NCBI GenBank assembly: GCA_956465555.1
Contig: OY101115.1
Coordinates: forward strand, 930,001 to 994,000
Origin: Nitzschia sp. pyKryTriq1
Taxonomy: Eukaryota > Bacillariophyta > Bacillariophyceae > Bacillariales > Bacillariaceae
DNA: 64,000 nucleotides
Direction of reading: 5' to 3'
The translations under genes and the position numbers were made by a program. Each line of letters begins with the position of its first letter. Positions within the stretch are counted from its first letter, which is position 1. Positions 1 through 10,861 of this stretch are shown in pieces. The notes under the pieces are model-generated. The model ran no database searches. It was not told the DNA's origin and worked only from the letters and a program-made list of their open reading frames with translations.

Positions 1-1326
1 CAATTGCTGCTGGCAAACTATCGAACTCCCCGATACATCAAAAAGTTTTTCAACCTGGAAAAAATGTTGGGCAAAGGGCTGGTGACGCTAGAAGGAGAAG
101 ACTGGCATCGCCATCGTCGTATCATTCACCCGTCCTTTCAAGTGGGTTTTCTCAAGGCCAATTTGGATCAACATGTACCTAGTCGCGTGAGAAGACTATT
201 GGAATGCTGGAAACGGGCGGGTTCGGATCGTGTCATTGATGTGTCCTCGCATTTTTCCATGCTGACTTTAGATATTTTGGGAGAAATCGCTTTTGCACAT
301 GATTTTTGTGGAATGAATTCCATTGAAGCATGGGCAGCAGAAAGCAAAGCTGATACCACCACCAGCAACACCAGCATTGATGAACTTCCTCAAGTGTCGG
401 ATCGTTTGGTTCAGTCCATGAATGCTTCCATGAAAGCGACACCTAAACGGATTCTCTTGTCCGTCTTTGGATTGGATGCTTTTGACCAAGAAGCGGCTCG
501 GACACGCAAAGCCATGAACGATGCTGTCGCACAGGTGGTAGATGACGCACGCCTCAGATACGAAACACGGGGACGGTCGAGGACGACGAGTAATAGCAAT
601 GGCAAGTATACCGCCAAGTCGGTTCTCGAGGTGTTGTTGGATGCAAATGATGCAGAAGCGAAGGAAGGGGGGAAAGGAAAACTTGATAACCAGGAGCTGC
701 AAGATGAAGTCAAGACTTTTCTCGTTGCGGGGCACGAGACTACCAGCACTTGGTGCTATTGGGCGACCTATTGTTTGTGCCAGTATCCCGAAATTCAAGA
801 GCGCGTCTTCCAAGATATTATCAAACATGCTCCTATCAAAGAAGGCGGGAATGACGAGGATATTGATATCGAGATAGTCGAAAAAATGGAGTACTTGGAT
901 TCATTTTTGAAAGAAGTTCTTCGCCTCTATGCACCCGCGGGCATGATCCTCCGACACAATGTCCAGGAAGAAACGTTTGGAGACACTGTGATTCCAGCAG
1001 ATACAAGAATCGTAGTCCCGATCTATCTTGTGCATCGGTCGCCTCGCTACTGGAAGAATCCAGATGTCTTTCAACCGGAACGATGGTTGGGAGATGAGCC
1101 TCCATACAGTAATTCCTATGCTTTTCTGCCCTTTTCACATGGACCTCGGAATTGTATTGGCTATCGTTTCGCTACAATGGAAGCGAAATTGATCATGGCG
1201 CCAATCTTGAGACGGGTGCGATTTGAGCTCATTCCAGAATTACGGAACAGCGAATTCAAGCTAACTTCCTACATTACAGTCAAGGCGAAGCCAAGCGTAA
1301 AAGTGAATGCCAAGTTTCGAGAGTGA
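1..1326 (+). CDS. Cytochrome P450, 5' end outside window
   Basis: Heme-thiolate monooxygenase. The frame is open to the left edge and 441 codons are visible, so roughly the first 60 or more residues, including the usual membrane anchor, lie outside the window. Counting from the second visible codon, the I-helix motif AGHETT is at 242-247, the K-helix ExxR (E304, R307) follows, PERW is at 358-361 and the heme loop FSHGPRNCIG is at 377-386 with Cys384 as the axial ligand. All core P450 signatures are intact. The loop resembles CYP4/CYP3-clan enzymes more than the CYP97 carotenoid hydroxylases. The substrate cannot be inferred. No intron is visible. The gene ends about 50 bp before the convergent AKR-like gene. 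Confidence 0.93.
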   Translation, partial: QLLLANYRTPRYIKKFFNLEKMLGKGLVTLEGEDWHRHRRIIHPSFQVGFLKANLDQHVPSRVRRLLECWKRAGSDRVIDVSSHFSMLTLDILGEIAFAHDFCGMNSIEAWAAESKADTTTSNTSIDELPQVSDRLVQSMNASMKATPKRILLSVFGLDAFDQEAARTRKAMNDAVAQVVDDARLRYETRGRSRTTSNSNGKYTAKSVLEVLLDANDAEAKEGGKGKLDNQELQDEVKTFLVAGHETTSTWCYWATYCLCQYPEIQERVFQDIIKHAPIKEGGNDEDIDIEIVEKMEYLDSFLKEVLRLYAPAGMILRHNVQEETFGDTVIPADTRIVVPIYLVHRSPRYWKNPDVFQPERWLGDEPPYSNSYAFLPFSHGPRNCIGYRFATMEAKLIMAPILRRVRFELIPELRNSEFKLTSYITVKAKPSVKVNAKFRE

Positions 1327-1376
1327 ATGCGTAGCCATTGACGTCTACCTAGCGAAAAAGTCAAAGCCTACTGGTA

Positions 1377-3293
1377 CTAAACTTGACCGGCCACAACTTC
1401 TCGAAGGTGAGCACCAAGATCGATTGACTGCTTCGTTGGGCCACCACCATTGCCAAGGATCCCTCTCGTTAGATTCGCAAGCACTACGGTAGACAAACTA
1501 GCATTTTCAGTATCCGGGAACTCATTCCACGGGCGAAGATCGTAGGCCTCGTCCCATCCCCTTTTCTTCCTCTCTGCCTTATCCAGGCCCTTGTCCAAAG
1601 TCCCCAAAAGTTGGTGGATTTCTGTGACTCTTTTCGCGGCTAGCTTCGAGTCATAGTGACCAGACAGAACCTTATCTAGGTCGATTGAGTCATCAGGTGC
1701 CCTCATTGGATTCCCTCCGCCACTGTACAGTAGATGCAATTGCAGTAAGCATCATACTTTCCACGCAAGGCACCCCAAGGGATAGCAGCGGACGCCAACT
1801 TACATTTTTTTCATATTCTCTTCGTACGACTTCTTTTTGTTCCACTTTTTGCCTTCGCTCAGCAAGTTTTTATACCGAGATTTGGCCGTGTCGTACATGC
1901 CAAACGCGTGCAGCATGTTGTGACACCACAACGCGTGACCAAGCCCAATGCCATTGGCCTCCCTTTCAAGCGGGCTGGGAATTTTCAAAAGTCCCTCCGC
2001 ATACCATTTTTCTCCCAACTGTTTTCGAGCAAGCTTGTTGAGTCGATCTGTCGCTCCCTGGAGCACCGGGAGAATCTCTTTCCTTTTCGTAAAGAGTTCC
2101 GCAGCTTCCAGGGTTTCGGTCAAATCCTCGGGTCTCGCAAATCCGACAGAGACAGTATGCATACCGGCAGTGATCCAAGAATACAGATTGGCGAACACTA
2201 TGGGTGTCATTTGGGGACCAATTGTCCGGGCAACCTGAGAAGATGGCTGATACAGTCTGCCACCTTTGTCAATGGGCGAAATGTTAAACACTCCCATATC
2301 TAGTTCCAGAGCTTTCTCGACACAAGCCAAGTTTCCATGACCACCTTTGCCATCTGGTGTTCCTTCAGCATGGTAGCTCCCAAAATAATGATAATGCAGA
2401 TTCACGTAGTCGAATTTGTTCGACTCGATCATCTTCATGATGTTCCCGGCGCTTCCATGTGTGCTGAAGCCAATGTGTTTGATTTTGCCCTCCTTCTTCC
2501 ATTCCAAAGTAGTGGCCATGATACTATCTTCACCCTCCGCAAGACACATTTCCACTTGTTCGTCCTTGCTTACACACCAAAACGACAAAAGATCAATATA
2601 CCCCAGAGGCTCAAAGACTTCCCATGACTGCTGGAATGATTTCTCCCAGGCGGCCTTGGGTCCCACAGGCAATTTAGTCTGTAGAATAAAGTCAGATCTC
2701 TTGATTTCTCCTTGCTGAATCAAAGTGGTGAGAGCGTGCATTAGCTGAACTTCACTTGTGCCGTACATGCGAGCCGTCTCGAAGTGGTTAATGCCCATTT
2801 TCAAGCATTGGCGCACGACCTCGAGGAGATTGACTTGTGAGGGTGTTTCCACCACCTTCTTTTTGTTGATCACAATGGGTACAAAGTCGGGCATCCATGT
2901 GTGCTGGAATCGCATGGACCCACAGGTCACGATCGGCATTTGAATCTCAGTGCGGCCAAATCGAACCTTGGGAACCTGGAAGGACCCCATTCTACTTTGC
3001 CAAGTCGCGGCATGAACCAACCGTTTCGCCAAATCCACAAGTTCGGCTTCTGGTAGCCCCTCGTTGACCCAAAAGTCCAATTGGCGCACAATTTTGACGA
3101 GCGAATCGCCAGAAAGATAATCGAGCTTCTCCTGCAAAACTGCAACAACGGCCTTGTGCTCCTCGTCCTTTAAGAAATCTGGAACTTGGTCGTCCATTGG
3201 ATTCTTCTTTCTTCCAAACATTTTACCGGCAATTAAAAGGGCAGCACCAGTAGTTACTGATGCAGCAAGGATACCGGTACTGGTCTTTTCCAT
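1377..3293 (-). CDS. Aldo/keto reductase-like protein, two exons
   Basis: Likely an AKR-fold oxidoreductase of about 611 residues. Exon 1 is 3293-1804, the intron is 1803-1723 (81 nt, gtaagt...acag) and exon 2 is 1722-1377. The splice keeps frame as KK-I-GGGNP. The chosen ATG opens MEKTSTGILAAS followed by a hydrophobic stretch, which suggests an N-terminal anchor. An upstream in-frame ATG at 3503 would add 70 residues that look like translated promoter but could be an organelle presequence. The AKR core runs from about residue 110 (RFGRTEI) through ETARMYGTSE, QTKLP and the barrel end. Compared with the usual D-Y-K-H tetrad, Tyr and Lys are present, Asp is replaced by Glu and the His position reads FWC. 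Length, near 600 rather than 320, reflects N- and C-terminal helical extensions. The substrate is unknown. Confidence 0.82.
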
Positions 3294-3901
3294 GGTCAGA
3301 GGGTGATGTACCGGAATTGTACGAATGTTGTGCACTGGATGGAGTTGTGATCTCAGAACAACAGTGTTACTGTATGTTGTTCTTGTACCGGTAGTGGATG
3401 AGCAATGATCCGCCCATCCGATCTGATCCGATCGATAATAACGGGTGGCTCGAAAAAACGAATTATTGTTTTGTCCTGCGAGGAGATGAGGGAGATGCGG
3501 CATGCGGATGGCGGAAGCGATGACGTGGCGTGATTTTGGGACCACGTTGAGCGTGCGTGTGACAAGTGCGAGACTCCTCCTCACGCGGGACCTGGAACCT
3601 GGAATCGAAATTCGCCTGTCCGTTGCTCCTTGTCAGTTCCATTTTCTTCGACTACATCGACTTTTTTCCGCGAAACCCAACATGCTGTACTGTTACGAGT
3701 AGTAGCGCAGGCGAGAGCACAAAATAACCACAAAACGCGCACATTTTTTTTTGAGATCGTCATATCGCACATACTGTATCTTCTCCTCTCGACGATGGTG
3801 TTGCGGGTGTCGAATAATAATGTTGTGTGATCAGATCCCAGCTTCAGCCCTACCACAACACCTCTACAACGATTCCATCTCTACCCCTGAACTGCTTTGA
3901 G
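3294..3901. promoter_or_regulatory. Divergent intergenic region, AKR-like gene / methionine aminopeptidase
   Basis: About 600 bp separate two start codons pointing outward, so both promoters must lie here. A TACCGGTA palindrome is at 3386-3393, and a second copy (3272-3279) is just inside the AKR-like reading frame. I see no clear TATA box. An alternative ATG for the AKR-like gene at 3503-3501 would shorten the region. Confidence 0.45.
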
Positions 3902-5252
3902 ATGAGGGTTGCTTCCCTTGCCGTTCAAAAGGCTCAGCCGCCAAGGATATCAAGAGCGTGCCAGCTTTGGCGTGGCTTGAGCAGTTCTTCCAGCAGCGGT
4001 GTTGGAATCGCCTTTGATGGCAAGGGTGCCTCTCCCTCTACGAAGAAAGGTGGGAGGACGTCGTTGTCATTCTTTTCTTCCACGGGACCTCAGCTTGAAA
4101 CATTTTCTTCCTTGCGGCAGCCAGTGAAGGCCTTCCCTTTGAGCCCCACCAAATCGGTGCCTCCTGAGATCCCCAGACCACCCTACGGCGAAACTGGAAT
4201 CGTCCCTCCCTCCCAATATGTTCATCAAATTTTGTTACACGATGAAACAACGATTCCTCGTATGAAACGTGCTGCTCGATTGGCTCGTCGGGTATTGGAT
4301 CATGCTTGTTCACTGGCGAAACCAGGCGTTAAAACAGACGATATCGATACCGCAGTGCATGAAGCGATCATCGATGCAGGAGGGTATCCAAGCCCCTTGA
4401 ACTATGCGGGATTCCCAAAGTCGCTTTGCAGTTCCATTAATGAAGTCATATGTCATGGGATACCCGACACTCGGCCTCTGCAACGAGGAGATGTTGTGTC
4501 TTTTGATGTTAGCTGTTTTGTTGACGGTGTTCATGGAGATAATTGTGCGACAATTATTGTCGGAGACGACCAGGAAGTGGATGAGATCGGAGTTGACTGG
4601 CGAGGGATGCCTTACAAGGCGCAGTGGGAATCGCCGGAAGAAGAAGCCATGATACGATCATCACGAAGATTAGTCTATGCAGCACGAGAGTCTCTTTATG
4701 CTGCCATAGATGCCATTGGACCAGGTGGCTGCTTGACACAAGTGGGTGCCGCTATTCAAGATGTGGCTGACGAGTATGGCTACAGTACTGTTGGAAAATA
4801 TCAAGGTCATGGAATTGGTGAAGTATTCCATTGTGCCCCTTTTGTTCAGGTATGTTCTTTTGTGCGAGTTGGATTACATGACATGACATGTTTGACGTTC
4901 TTCGACTGATTGGAAACCCATCTTTCATCCCTCTACTAGCATTTCCGAAATACGGATTACCTCGAATTAGTACCAGGCATGATTTTTACGATTGAACCCA
5001 TGTTGGTGGAAGGATCCGGAGATTGTTTCGAATGGAGCGACCAATGGACCGTGGCTACTTCGGACGATGGGATGGCGGCGCAGGTAAGCCGCGACGCATT
5101 CAGCAACGATCGAGCACCATGACCATGTTCGCGCACTCTCTAACATCAATCCTGAAATCTCGATCCATTTCCATCTCTAGTTTGAGCATACAGTTCTCAT
5201 CACAGAAGAAGGGGTCGAGATTTTGACGATTCCAGATGACGAGGGGGAATAG
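3902..5252 (+). CDS. METAP1D: Organellar methionine aminopeptidase type 1, three exons
   Basis: Removes the initiator Met from proteins made in mitochondrion or plastid. Exons are 3902-4849, 4940-5083 and 5181-5252. The introns (90 and 97 nt) are both phase 0 with gtatgt/gtaagc donors and tag acceptors. Met at 3902 is the first ATG; the open frame upstream starts at GTG. The N-terminus is basic and Ser-rich, consistent with a transit peptide, and no zinc-finger domain of the cytosolic MAP1 type is present. All metal ligands of the family can be read: His in CHGIPD, Asp in SFDVS, Asp in VHGDN, His in QGHGIG, Glu in TIEPM (exon 2) and Glu in the TEEG segment (exon 3). It converges on the IF-2 gene 105 bp downstream; both act in organelle protein synthesis, but adjacency is probably coincidental. 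Confidence 0.92.
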
Positions 5253-5357
5253 AAATGGCTTTTATGTCTATATAAGTTGTGTATCAGCCTTGTCCGATTT
5301 TTGAAAGCAATCGTGTAGTAGCTACTCGCACCTTTGATCTTGTTGTAACAAGTCTTT

Positions 5358-8300
5358 CTATTGAAGTGACGAGGTTTTCATCTCTACGGAATAACATTCA
5401 ACTTCGTCGCCTTCTTGAAAGTCATCATAGCCCATCAACACAAGCCCACATTCTTCGCCGTGTCGAACACTTTCCACCAATTCTTTGAATCGTCGAAGGC
5501 TGTGTGCCTTCACAGCTTGACCCTCGGGAGAAATTTGGGTACCTTTTCGATACACGCGAAAGTGACATCGAATGTTCTTTGTATTCTTATCTCTGTATAG
5601 GTTGCCGTCAAGAACTTTGAGGCCAGCGACTTTTTCTTCACCAGAGTCCCCGTCCACGACGAACATCGCCTGGATCGAAGCGCGTCCATGGACCTGTTCG
5701 ATCGGTTGCGGCGGTAAATATCTCCCAAGAGTTTCCTTGGCGTCGTCAAGCAATGAATAGATAATATCGTTGCTTCGAATGATGACCCCCTCGGACTCGG
5801 CCAAGTTCAGTACCGCCTGATCAATGCGCTTCAATCCAAATGCAAAGATACAGGCGTTACTCTCTTTGGCCATTTGAATATCGGTTGGCGTAATCTCTCC
5901 GATCCCTTCTTGTATTGGATCCACGATAACTTTGTGGGAAGACTTCTTCCCGAGATTGACTAACGAATCTCGAACCGCAGATAATGATCCATCCGCATCC
6001 GCCTTGACCACAATCGGAATGCGGATGGTCCCATCATCATCCTCAAGGCCTGCAAGTTGATGAAATCTAGCAACGCGTTTTGTATCGCGAGCCCTCACCC
6101 CATTGATATGAATTTCCACATCATTCGGATTCCGTGGGCGATCTTCAGGCTCCTCTTTGTTTTCAGCGACTCGTTCTACCATTTCTTCGGCCACTTCTTC
6201 AGACTCGACACACACGATTGGATCTCCAGCCTTTGGAAGCGACTTAAAACCAACGATACGTACTGGTTGTGATGGAATGCCACTCTTCAACACTTTGTCA
6301 TTAACTGAAAGTGAAAGAGACGTGTGAGTTCACAGGGACCGAGCCACTCCATCAGATTTCAAGGTTCCACTTACCATCTTTCAGCATGCGGACGCGAGAC
6401 GCCTGCGAACCACTGACAATGAAGTCTCCTTTCTCTATAGAGCCCCAGCGAATGATACAGTCCACCACTACTCCAAGCCCCTTTTCCATTCGAGCATCCA
6501 TGATGATGCCCTCTGCGTGGGCATCATGGTCGGCTCGCAAATCCATGACTTCGCTCTGCAAAATAAGCCCGTCCATAAGATCATCGAGGCCTTGACCAGT
6601 CAACCCAGAAGTGGGAATTACCTGGACTGGTGGTCCGAACTCAGAATCACCTTTCATTCCTTCACAGATAATTCCATGTTCGAGCAGTTGGTTTTCAATC
6701 CTCATCTTCGCTTCTTCGGCGTCGATACCTGGTTTGTCAATCTTGTTCAGCGCCACCACCATAGATATACCTCCACCAGATCCCTTGACGATGGATTTGT
6801 AAAATTCGAGAATTTCAACGGTTTGCTCGGAAACTCCATCATCTGCAGCGACAACCAATACGATGACATCCGCAGCATGTGAACCAGATTGTCTCATCGA
6901 TTTGAACGCTGCATGGCCGGGGGTGTCCAAAAATGTAATCTTGTTATCTTGACCTTCCACTTCTACTTGAAACGCACTCACAACCTGCGTGATACCCCCT
7001 GCTTCTGTCCCAGCCACGTTCGAGGTTGCAGAGCTTTCAGTTTCCTTTTTCTTTTTGCCTTTTTTCGTTTTCAACGATGGATTTTGTTGTTCCGCAGACC
7101 TTCGTCGGAGAGCATCCAGTAGTGTTGTCTTTCCATGATCGACGTGACCCATGATTGTAACGACGGGTGGGCGCTGTGGGAAGGCGAAAGCATCGTCGGC
7201 TCTTCGTTGTTGCATGAGCAGCTCTTCCGTATCTACCACCAATTCGTCTTCACCTCGAACCGTTTCGATCCCATATTCCAGTGCCAAGAGTTCCAACGTA
7301 TCAGTATCAAGAATCGTGTCTTTATCATTGACGTCATCATCACTGAATCCCATGGACTTTAATTGCTGTTGAATATCATCGACTTTGATGCGAAACAGCG
7401 TGGAAGTTTGACTGAGAGGTAGGCCGACCCCACCGCCGGGTAGCGTAACTGTACGCTTTGCCTCTTCAACCGTTATTTGACTTTTCTTAGTGTCAGTTTC
7501 TTTCTTAGGGACTCGACGTGCTTGTAAGAATTCCATACTATCTCGAAATACCGGTTTCTGATAGTTGTTGTTGTTGTTGTTGTTATTTCTTTGGGCATCT
7601 TGCTGGCGACGAGGCATCCGATAGCCAGGATTCATCGTCGGACGACTTTTATTGATCGCTGTCTCAGTGCCAAAACCACCAGCATCACTTTGAGATGTTG
7701 TGTTCGTTTGTCGAAATCGAAAGGGTCGATCCGTCAGGTTCAGAGGCGGTAATGCATCATTGATGTTTCCTTGGTCTGATCCATGATCCTCTCTTTGGAA
7801 ACGCTGCCGCAAAGAGGGAATGGGTGGGAGCTTCTCCGAAGACTCCGAAGAGGAAGAAGGTGACAAAGTCAAAGGAACAGTGTTCGTCGGATTGTGGGCT
7901 GACCTTTTTAGATCCTCCATCAGAGACCGAAGTCGTGCATGAGATTCCTTTTGAGCTTTTTCGTCCTGCCGTTTGTGATTGATAATAGTCTTGCTTTGTG
8001 GTTGCTGTTGTGAATATCGCGGTATGTTCCTATTTTTCTGTTGATAATTATTGTCTCGTTTGGGATTATACCCATCTCTCTGATTATTGCTGTTACCGTA
8101 ATTGTTCGACCTTTTGTTTGTGGTGTTGCCGCCCTGTTCGTTATTTTTATACTGCCTCGTTTCTTTCGATCGGTGTTGTGGATATCGTTGATTTTGACCT
8201 TCCCCTCCTCCTCGGCTGGCACGCTGCCTGAACATTTCCTCGACCCGATCTATTGTCTCCTCCCCATCACCATCAGTTATTGTGGATTGGGCAGGCCTTG

Positions 8301-8487
8301 GTTTCACAGCGAGGTCGCCGCCATTGTCGCCCCCGGCATTGCTCGAGCTGAGGAATCTTGGAGTCGTAGTCGGCGTTGACCGTAACAAAGGGTTGAGAGA
8401 AGGAAGTCTTGCCGAGAAAGCAGCAGGAACTGACTGGGTTACCGGTCTCCTTGAAGATGATAACAGTAGAGGACCTATTCGCAACAT
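5358..8487 (-). CDS. MTIF2: Bacterial-type translation initiation factor IF-2, organellar, two exons
   Basis: GTPase that places initiator tRNA on the organelle ribosome. Exon 1 is 8487-6375, the intron is 6374-6305 (70 nt) and exon 2 is 6304-5358, giving 1,019 residues. The join reads MLKD-V-NDKVLK. An Arg/Ser-rich leader is followed by a long Asn/Gln-rich low-complexity stretch (about 95-310). An IF2-N-like segment lies near 364-412. The G domain starts with GHVDHGKT (447-454) and continues with the switch region around [16 protein letters not shown] and NKID. IF-2 domains II to IV follow across the splice. The leader lacks a clear signal peptide, so mitochondrion is more likely than plastid, although the segment PAAFSARLP resembles a plastid junction. 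Long N-run codons (about 7564-7585) may vary in length between strains. Confidence 0.93.
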
Positions 8488-9091
8488 GATGATATCGATC
8501 GCAGATCGCAGGAGCGAGGATTCTCCTTCACCGAATCTATATATTATATTCGATGGATATATGATAATTCCGTGAGATAGACGAGACGCTTGGCGCTTTT
8601 GTCGGTTTTCACACCAATCGATGGATTATCTCTAGAGACAAGTGAAAAAGAGATGCTTTTGATAGCTTTATGGCATCGACAAAAAGACATACGATCCGTA
8701 TTATTATGGTGGCCATGGTCCATGATATGGTCGTTTTCTTGGGAAACCGAAAACAGCACAAGTTGCGTGGTTCCAACGAAGATACGCGCGGTGAGAATTC
8801 TACTGTACATTCGTGGTAAGAAAACGTTTCCAAACTTTTTGATTTTGGAAGTTCCGGATTCCTCTTTGTGACGTCAAACCGGATCATCTTGAGCGAGGAG
8901 CGGAGCGGAGCGCGTGCGCGCGTGACGCGTCCAACCTCCAACCAAAACTATAAACCCCAAAAAGAAAGCCGATCCATCATGCACACAACGTCACAACCAC
9001 TCTACCACCAGTCTACTTTCCATGATCTATTTGCCATCACATCACATCCCAAATCCTTATCCTTCGCCACTCTACTACATACAACACACCA
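8488..9091. promoter_or_regulatory. Divergent intergenic region IF-2 / JmjC-like gene with a CRE palindrome
   Basis: About 600 bp between outward-facing start codons. The 8-bp palindrome TGACGTCA is at 8869-8876, the canonical bZIP/CRE site; CRE-like elements are known in CO2- and light-responsive diatom promoters. Short AT-rich stretches lie near the IF-2 start. Several open frames of 80-110 codons occur on both strands, but none has recognisable protein features. Confidence 0.4.
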
Positions 9092-10450
9092 ATGTATCGA
9101 TTAATAAGAATTCACGTCGTAGTTGTCTGTGCTGGATGGTGGTTTGTTCTTGCCGACGCCTTCTCGGCCCGCCGTCCGACAACGACGACCACGACCACGC
9201 CAAGTAGCCGTCTCCCGATAATACGACGAATTCCAAAGGACGACTTTGATCCATTCCAAGATTACTATAAGTTCTTATGTGATCCTGATCATGGCGATGG
9301 TGGTAGTGGTCAGAAACACGGTTGTGGGAGACCTGTTGTGATTGAAGGAGCGCTTTCTGCTGCAGAATGTCAAGCGTGCTGCGACCGACTCGTGGCCGCG
9401 GCAGATACGCTGCAAGTCGATCTCCAAGAACAAATACACATACAAGGGCATCACGAGACACATATATATCACTGTACCCTGGAACAGGCCATTGAGGCTA
9501 TCATGAGAGATTCTAACTCGGAGACCGCATACCTGACGTTTTGTGAAGGGCTGTTGGAGAAGCAGCAGCAGCAGCAGCAGCAGCAAGCGGGGGACGATGG
9601 GGGACTGCAGGAGGTGCAACAATGGACCACATTGGCGAGGGAAGGACTTTTTGAGAACGATCAGGATTGGTTCGATTTCTTTCCTTCATGGGCCCATCCA
9701 ACCGACGCGGTTATTTTAGCGGGTGCAGGTGCCACGTCCACTTTGCATCGGGATCCCATGGAATGGACGGGAACTAGCTTGTGTCTCGAAGGAACCAAAG
9801 TCTGGCGATTTTTAGAACCGCCGACGGCACTACCCTCCTCGGAAGAGCAGGAACAACAACACAATCTTCTACCTAGGGTTTTTGTGGTAGACCAGGCTCT
9901 TCAGTCTTATCGGCTTGCATCCATTGCTTGGGAAGAAGGCGACGACGCCGAGGACACCGTTGAAGCTTCTTGTTCTGCTGCCCTGTCGGCAGGATGGCAA
10001 AGCGACTTTTCCCTGTACCACACTCGAGATCATGCTTCTATCCCGAGCGCACAGGCTCTTGCGGAACTGGAAGAAGATGAGCGGGATGCATTGTTAAACA
10101 AACTTGCTGGGAATTTCGACGTATTGGCACCCAACGTGCCATTCAATAGTAGGAGTATAACAATCCACACGGTCATTCAAAAACCGGGCGATTTGTTGCT
10201 GATTCCTGCCCATTGGTGGCATCAAACGTATGCCTTTGAGCCGAGTGTGGCAATTGCTTCACAGCGTTGTGGAAAGAGGGACGCGGAGCTTGTGTTTCAA
10301 CATATATTGGAGCAACAGCAGCAGCAGCAGGGTCGGGTAGGAACAACAAATTCTCTTCTGAAAGCAAAAACAATTCTCGAGGACACTACACCAAAAAGTC
10401 CAGAAGCTGCGGTAGCACATCTATTCGATCATCTTCTAGCCAAGATATAG
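9092..10450 (+). CDS. Plastid-targeted JmjC/cupin-8-like dioxygenase
   Basis: Predicted 2-oxoglutarate/Fe(II) oxygenase of 452 residues. Residues 1-23 form a signal peptide ending ADAF-S, the ASAFAP-type junction, followed by a Thr/Arg-rich transit stretch, so plastid import is predicted. The cupin core carries the facial-triad candidates H219-x-D221 (in TLHRDPMEW) and H377 (in PAHWWHQ), with the preceding GDLLLIP strand typical of JmjC hydroxylases. A Gln run from CAG codons (9562-9585) lies between the presequence and core, with a second near the C-terminus (10313-10330). The family includes protein and ribosome hydroxylases as well as histone demethylases; a plastid location makes histone demethylation unlikely. 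No intron. The substrate is unknown. Confidence 0.82.
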   Translation: MYRLIRIHVVVVCAGWWFVLADAFSARRPTTTTTTTPSSRLPIIRRIPKDDFDPFQDYYKFLCDPDHGDGGSGQKHGCGRPVVIEGALSAAECQACCDRLVAAADTLQVDLQEQIHIQGHHETHIYHCTLEQAIEAIMRDSNSETAYLTFCEGLLEKQQQQQQQQAGDDGGLQEVQQWTTLAREGLFENDQDWFDFFPSWAHPTDAVILAGAGATSTLHRDPMEWTGTSLCLEGTKVWRFLEPPTALPSSEEQEQQHNLLPRVFVVDQALQSYRLASIAWEEGDDAEDTVEASCSAALSAGWQSDFSLYHTRDHASIPSAQALAELEEDERDALLNKLAGNFDVLAPNVPFNSRSITIHTVIQKPGDLLLIPAHWWHQTYAFEPSVAIASQRCGKRDAELVFQHILEQQQQQQGRVGTTNSLLKAKTILEDTTPKSPEAAVAHLFDHLLAKI

Positions 10451-10861
10451 TGTGCACTACTACAGAATCTTTTCTATCGAATGCATTGGCGCCTGATATG
10501 CGTCATGCGGATAGAATTGACTGTCGCGCGCGCGCGGTGGCTCTATGACTACAACATACTTTCGCAAAATTCAAATCTCTTTTCTTTTTTCTCGACACCC
10601 GACAACCGCCGACACGCGCACTCTCGCACCACCACCATACCGGTACGGTAAACCGCTGCGGAATACCACCACCCTGCATCAACAACCAACAACGAACAAC
10701 GACCTCCTCTTCCATTGAAGACCACTCATTTCTTCTCCATGGATTGCGTCTTTGTGGACGAAAACGAAAACGACGACTCCTTACCTACAGTACTTCCACC
10801 AAAATCCGCATAAGTTGGTTAGAAAGAGAGAGACATTGAGATCGCTTCGTATTCGTATACC
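10451..10861. promoter_or_regulatory. Intergenic region with TACCGGTA and an upstream ORF
   Basis: Contains TACCGGTA at 10638-10645, in a pyrimidine- and AC-rich leader. A 24-codon upstream ORF at 10739-10813 starts at the first ATG of the leader and ends before the MYND gene start at 10862. Its acidic peptide ending in LPPKSA resembles the first 20 residues of the MYND protein. Confidence 0.35.

Noticed and set aside
3294-3584. N-terminal extension of the AKR-like protein back to 3584
   Set aside because: It begins at GTG and reads through TACCGGTA promoter-like DNA; the in-frame ATG at 3503 is noted only as an alternative.
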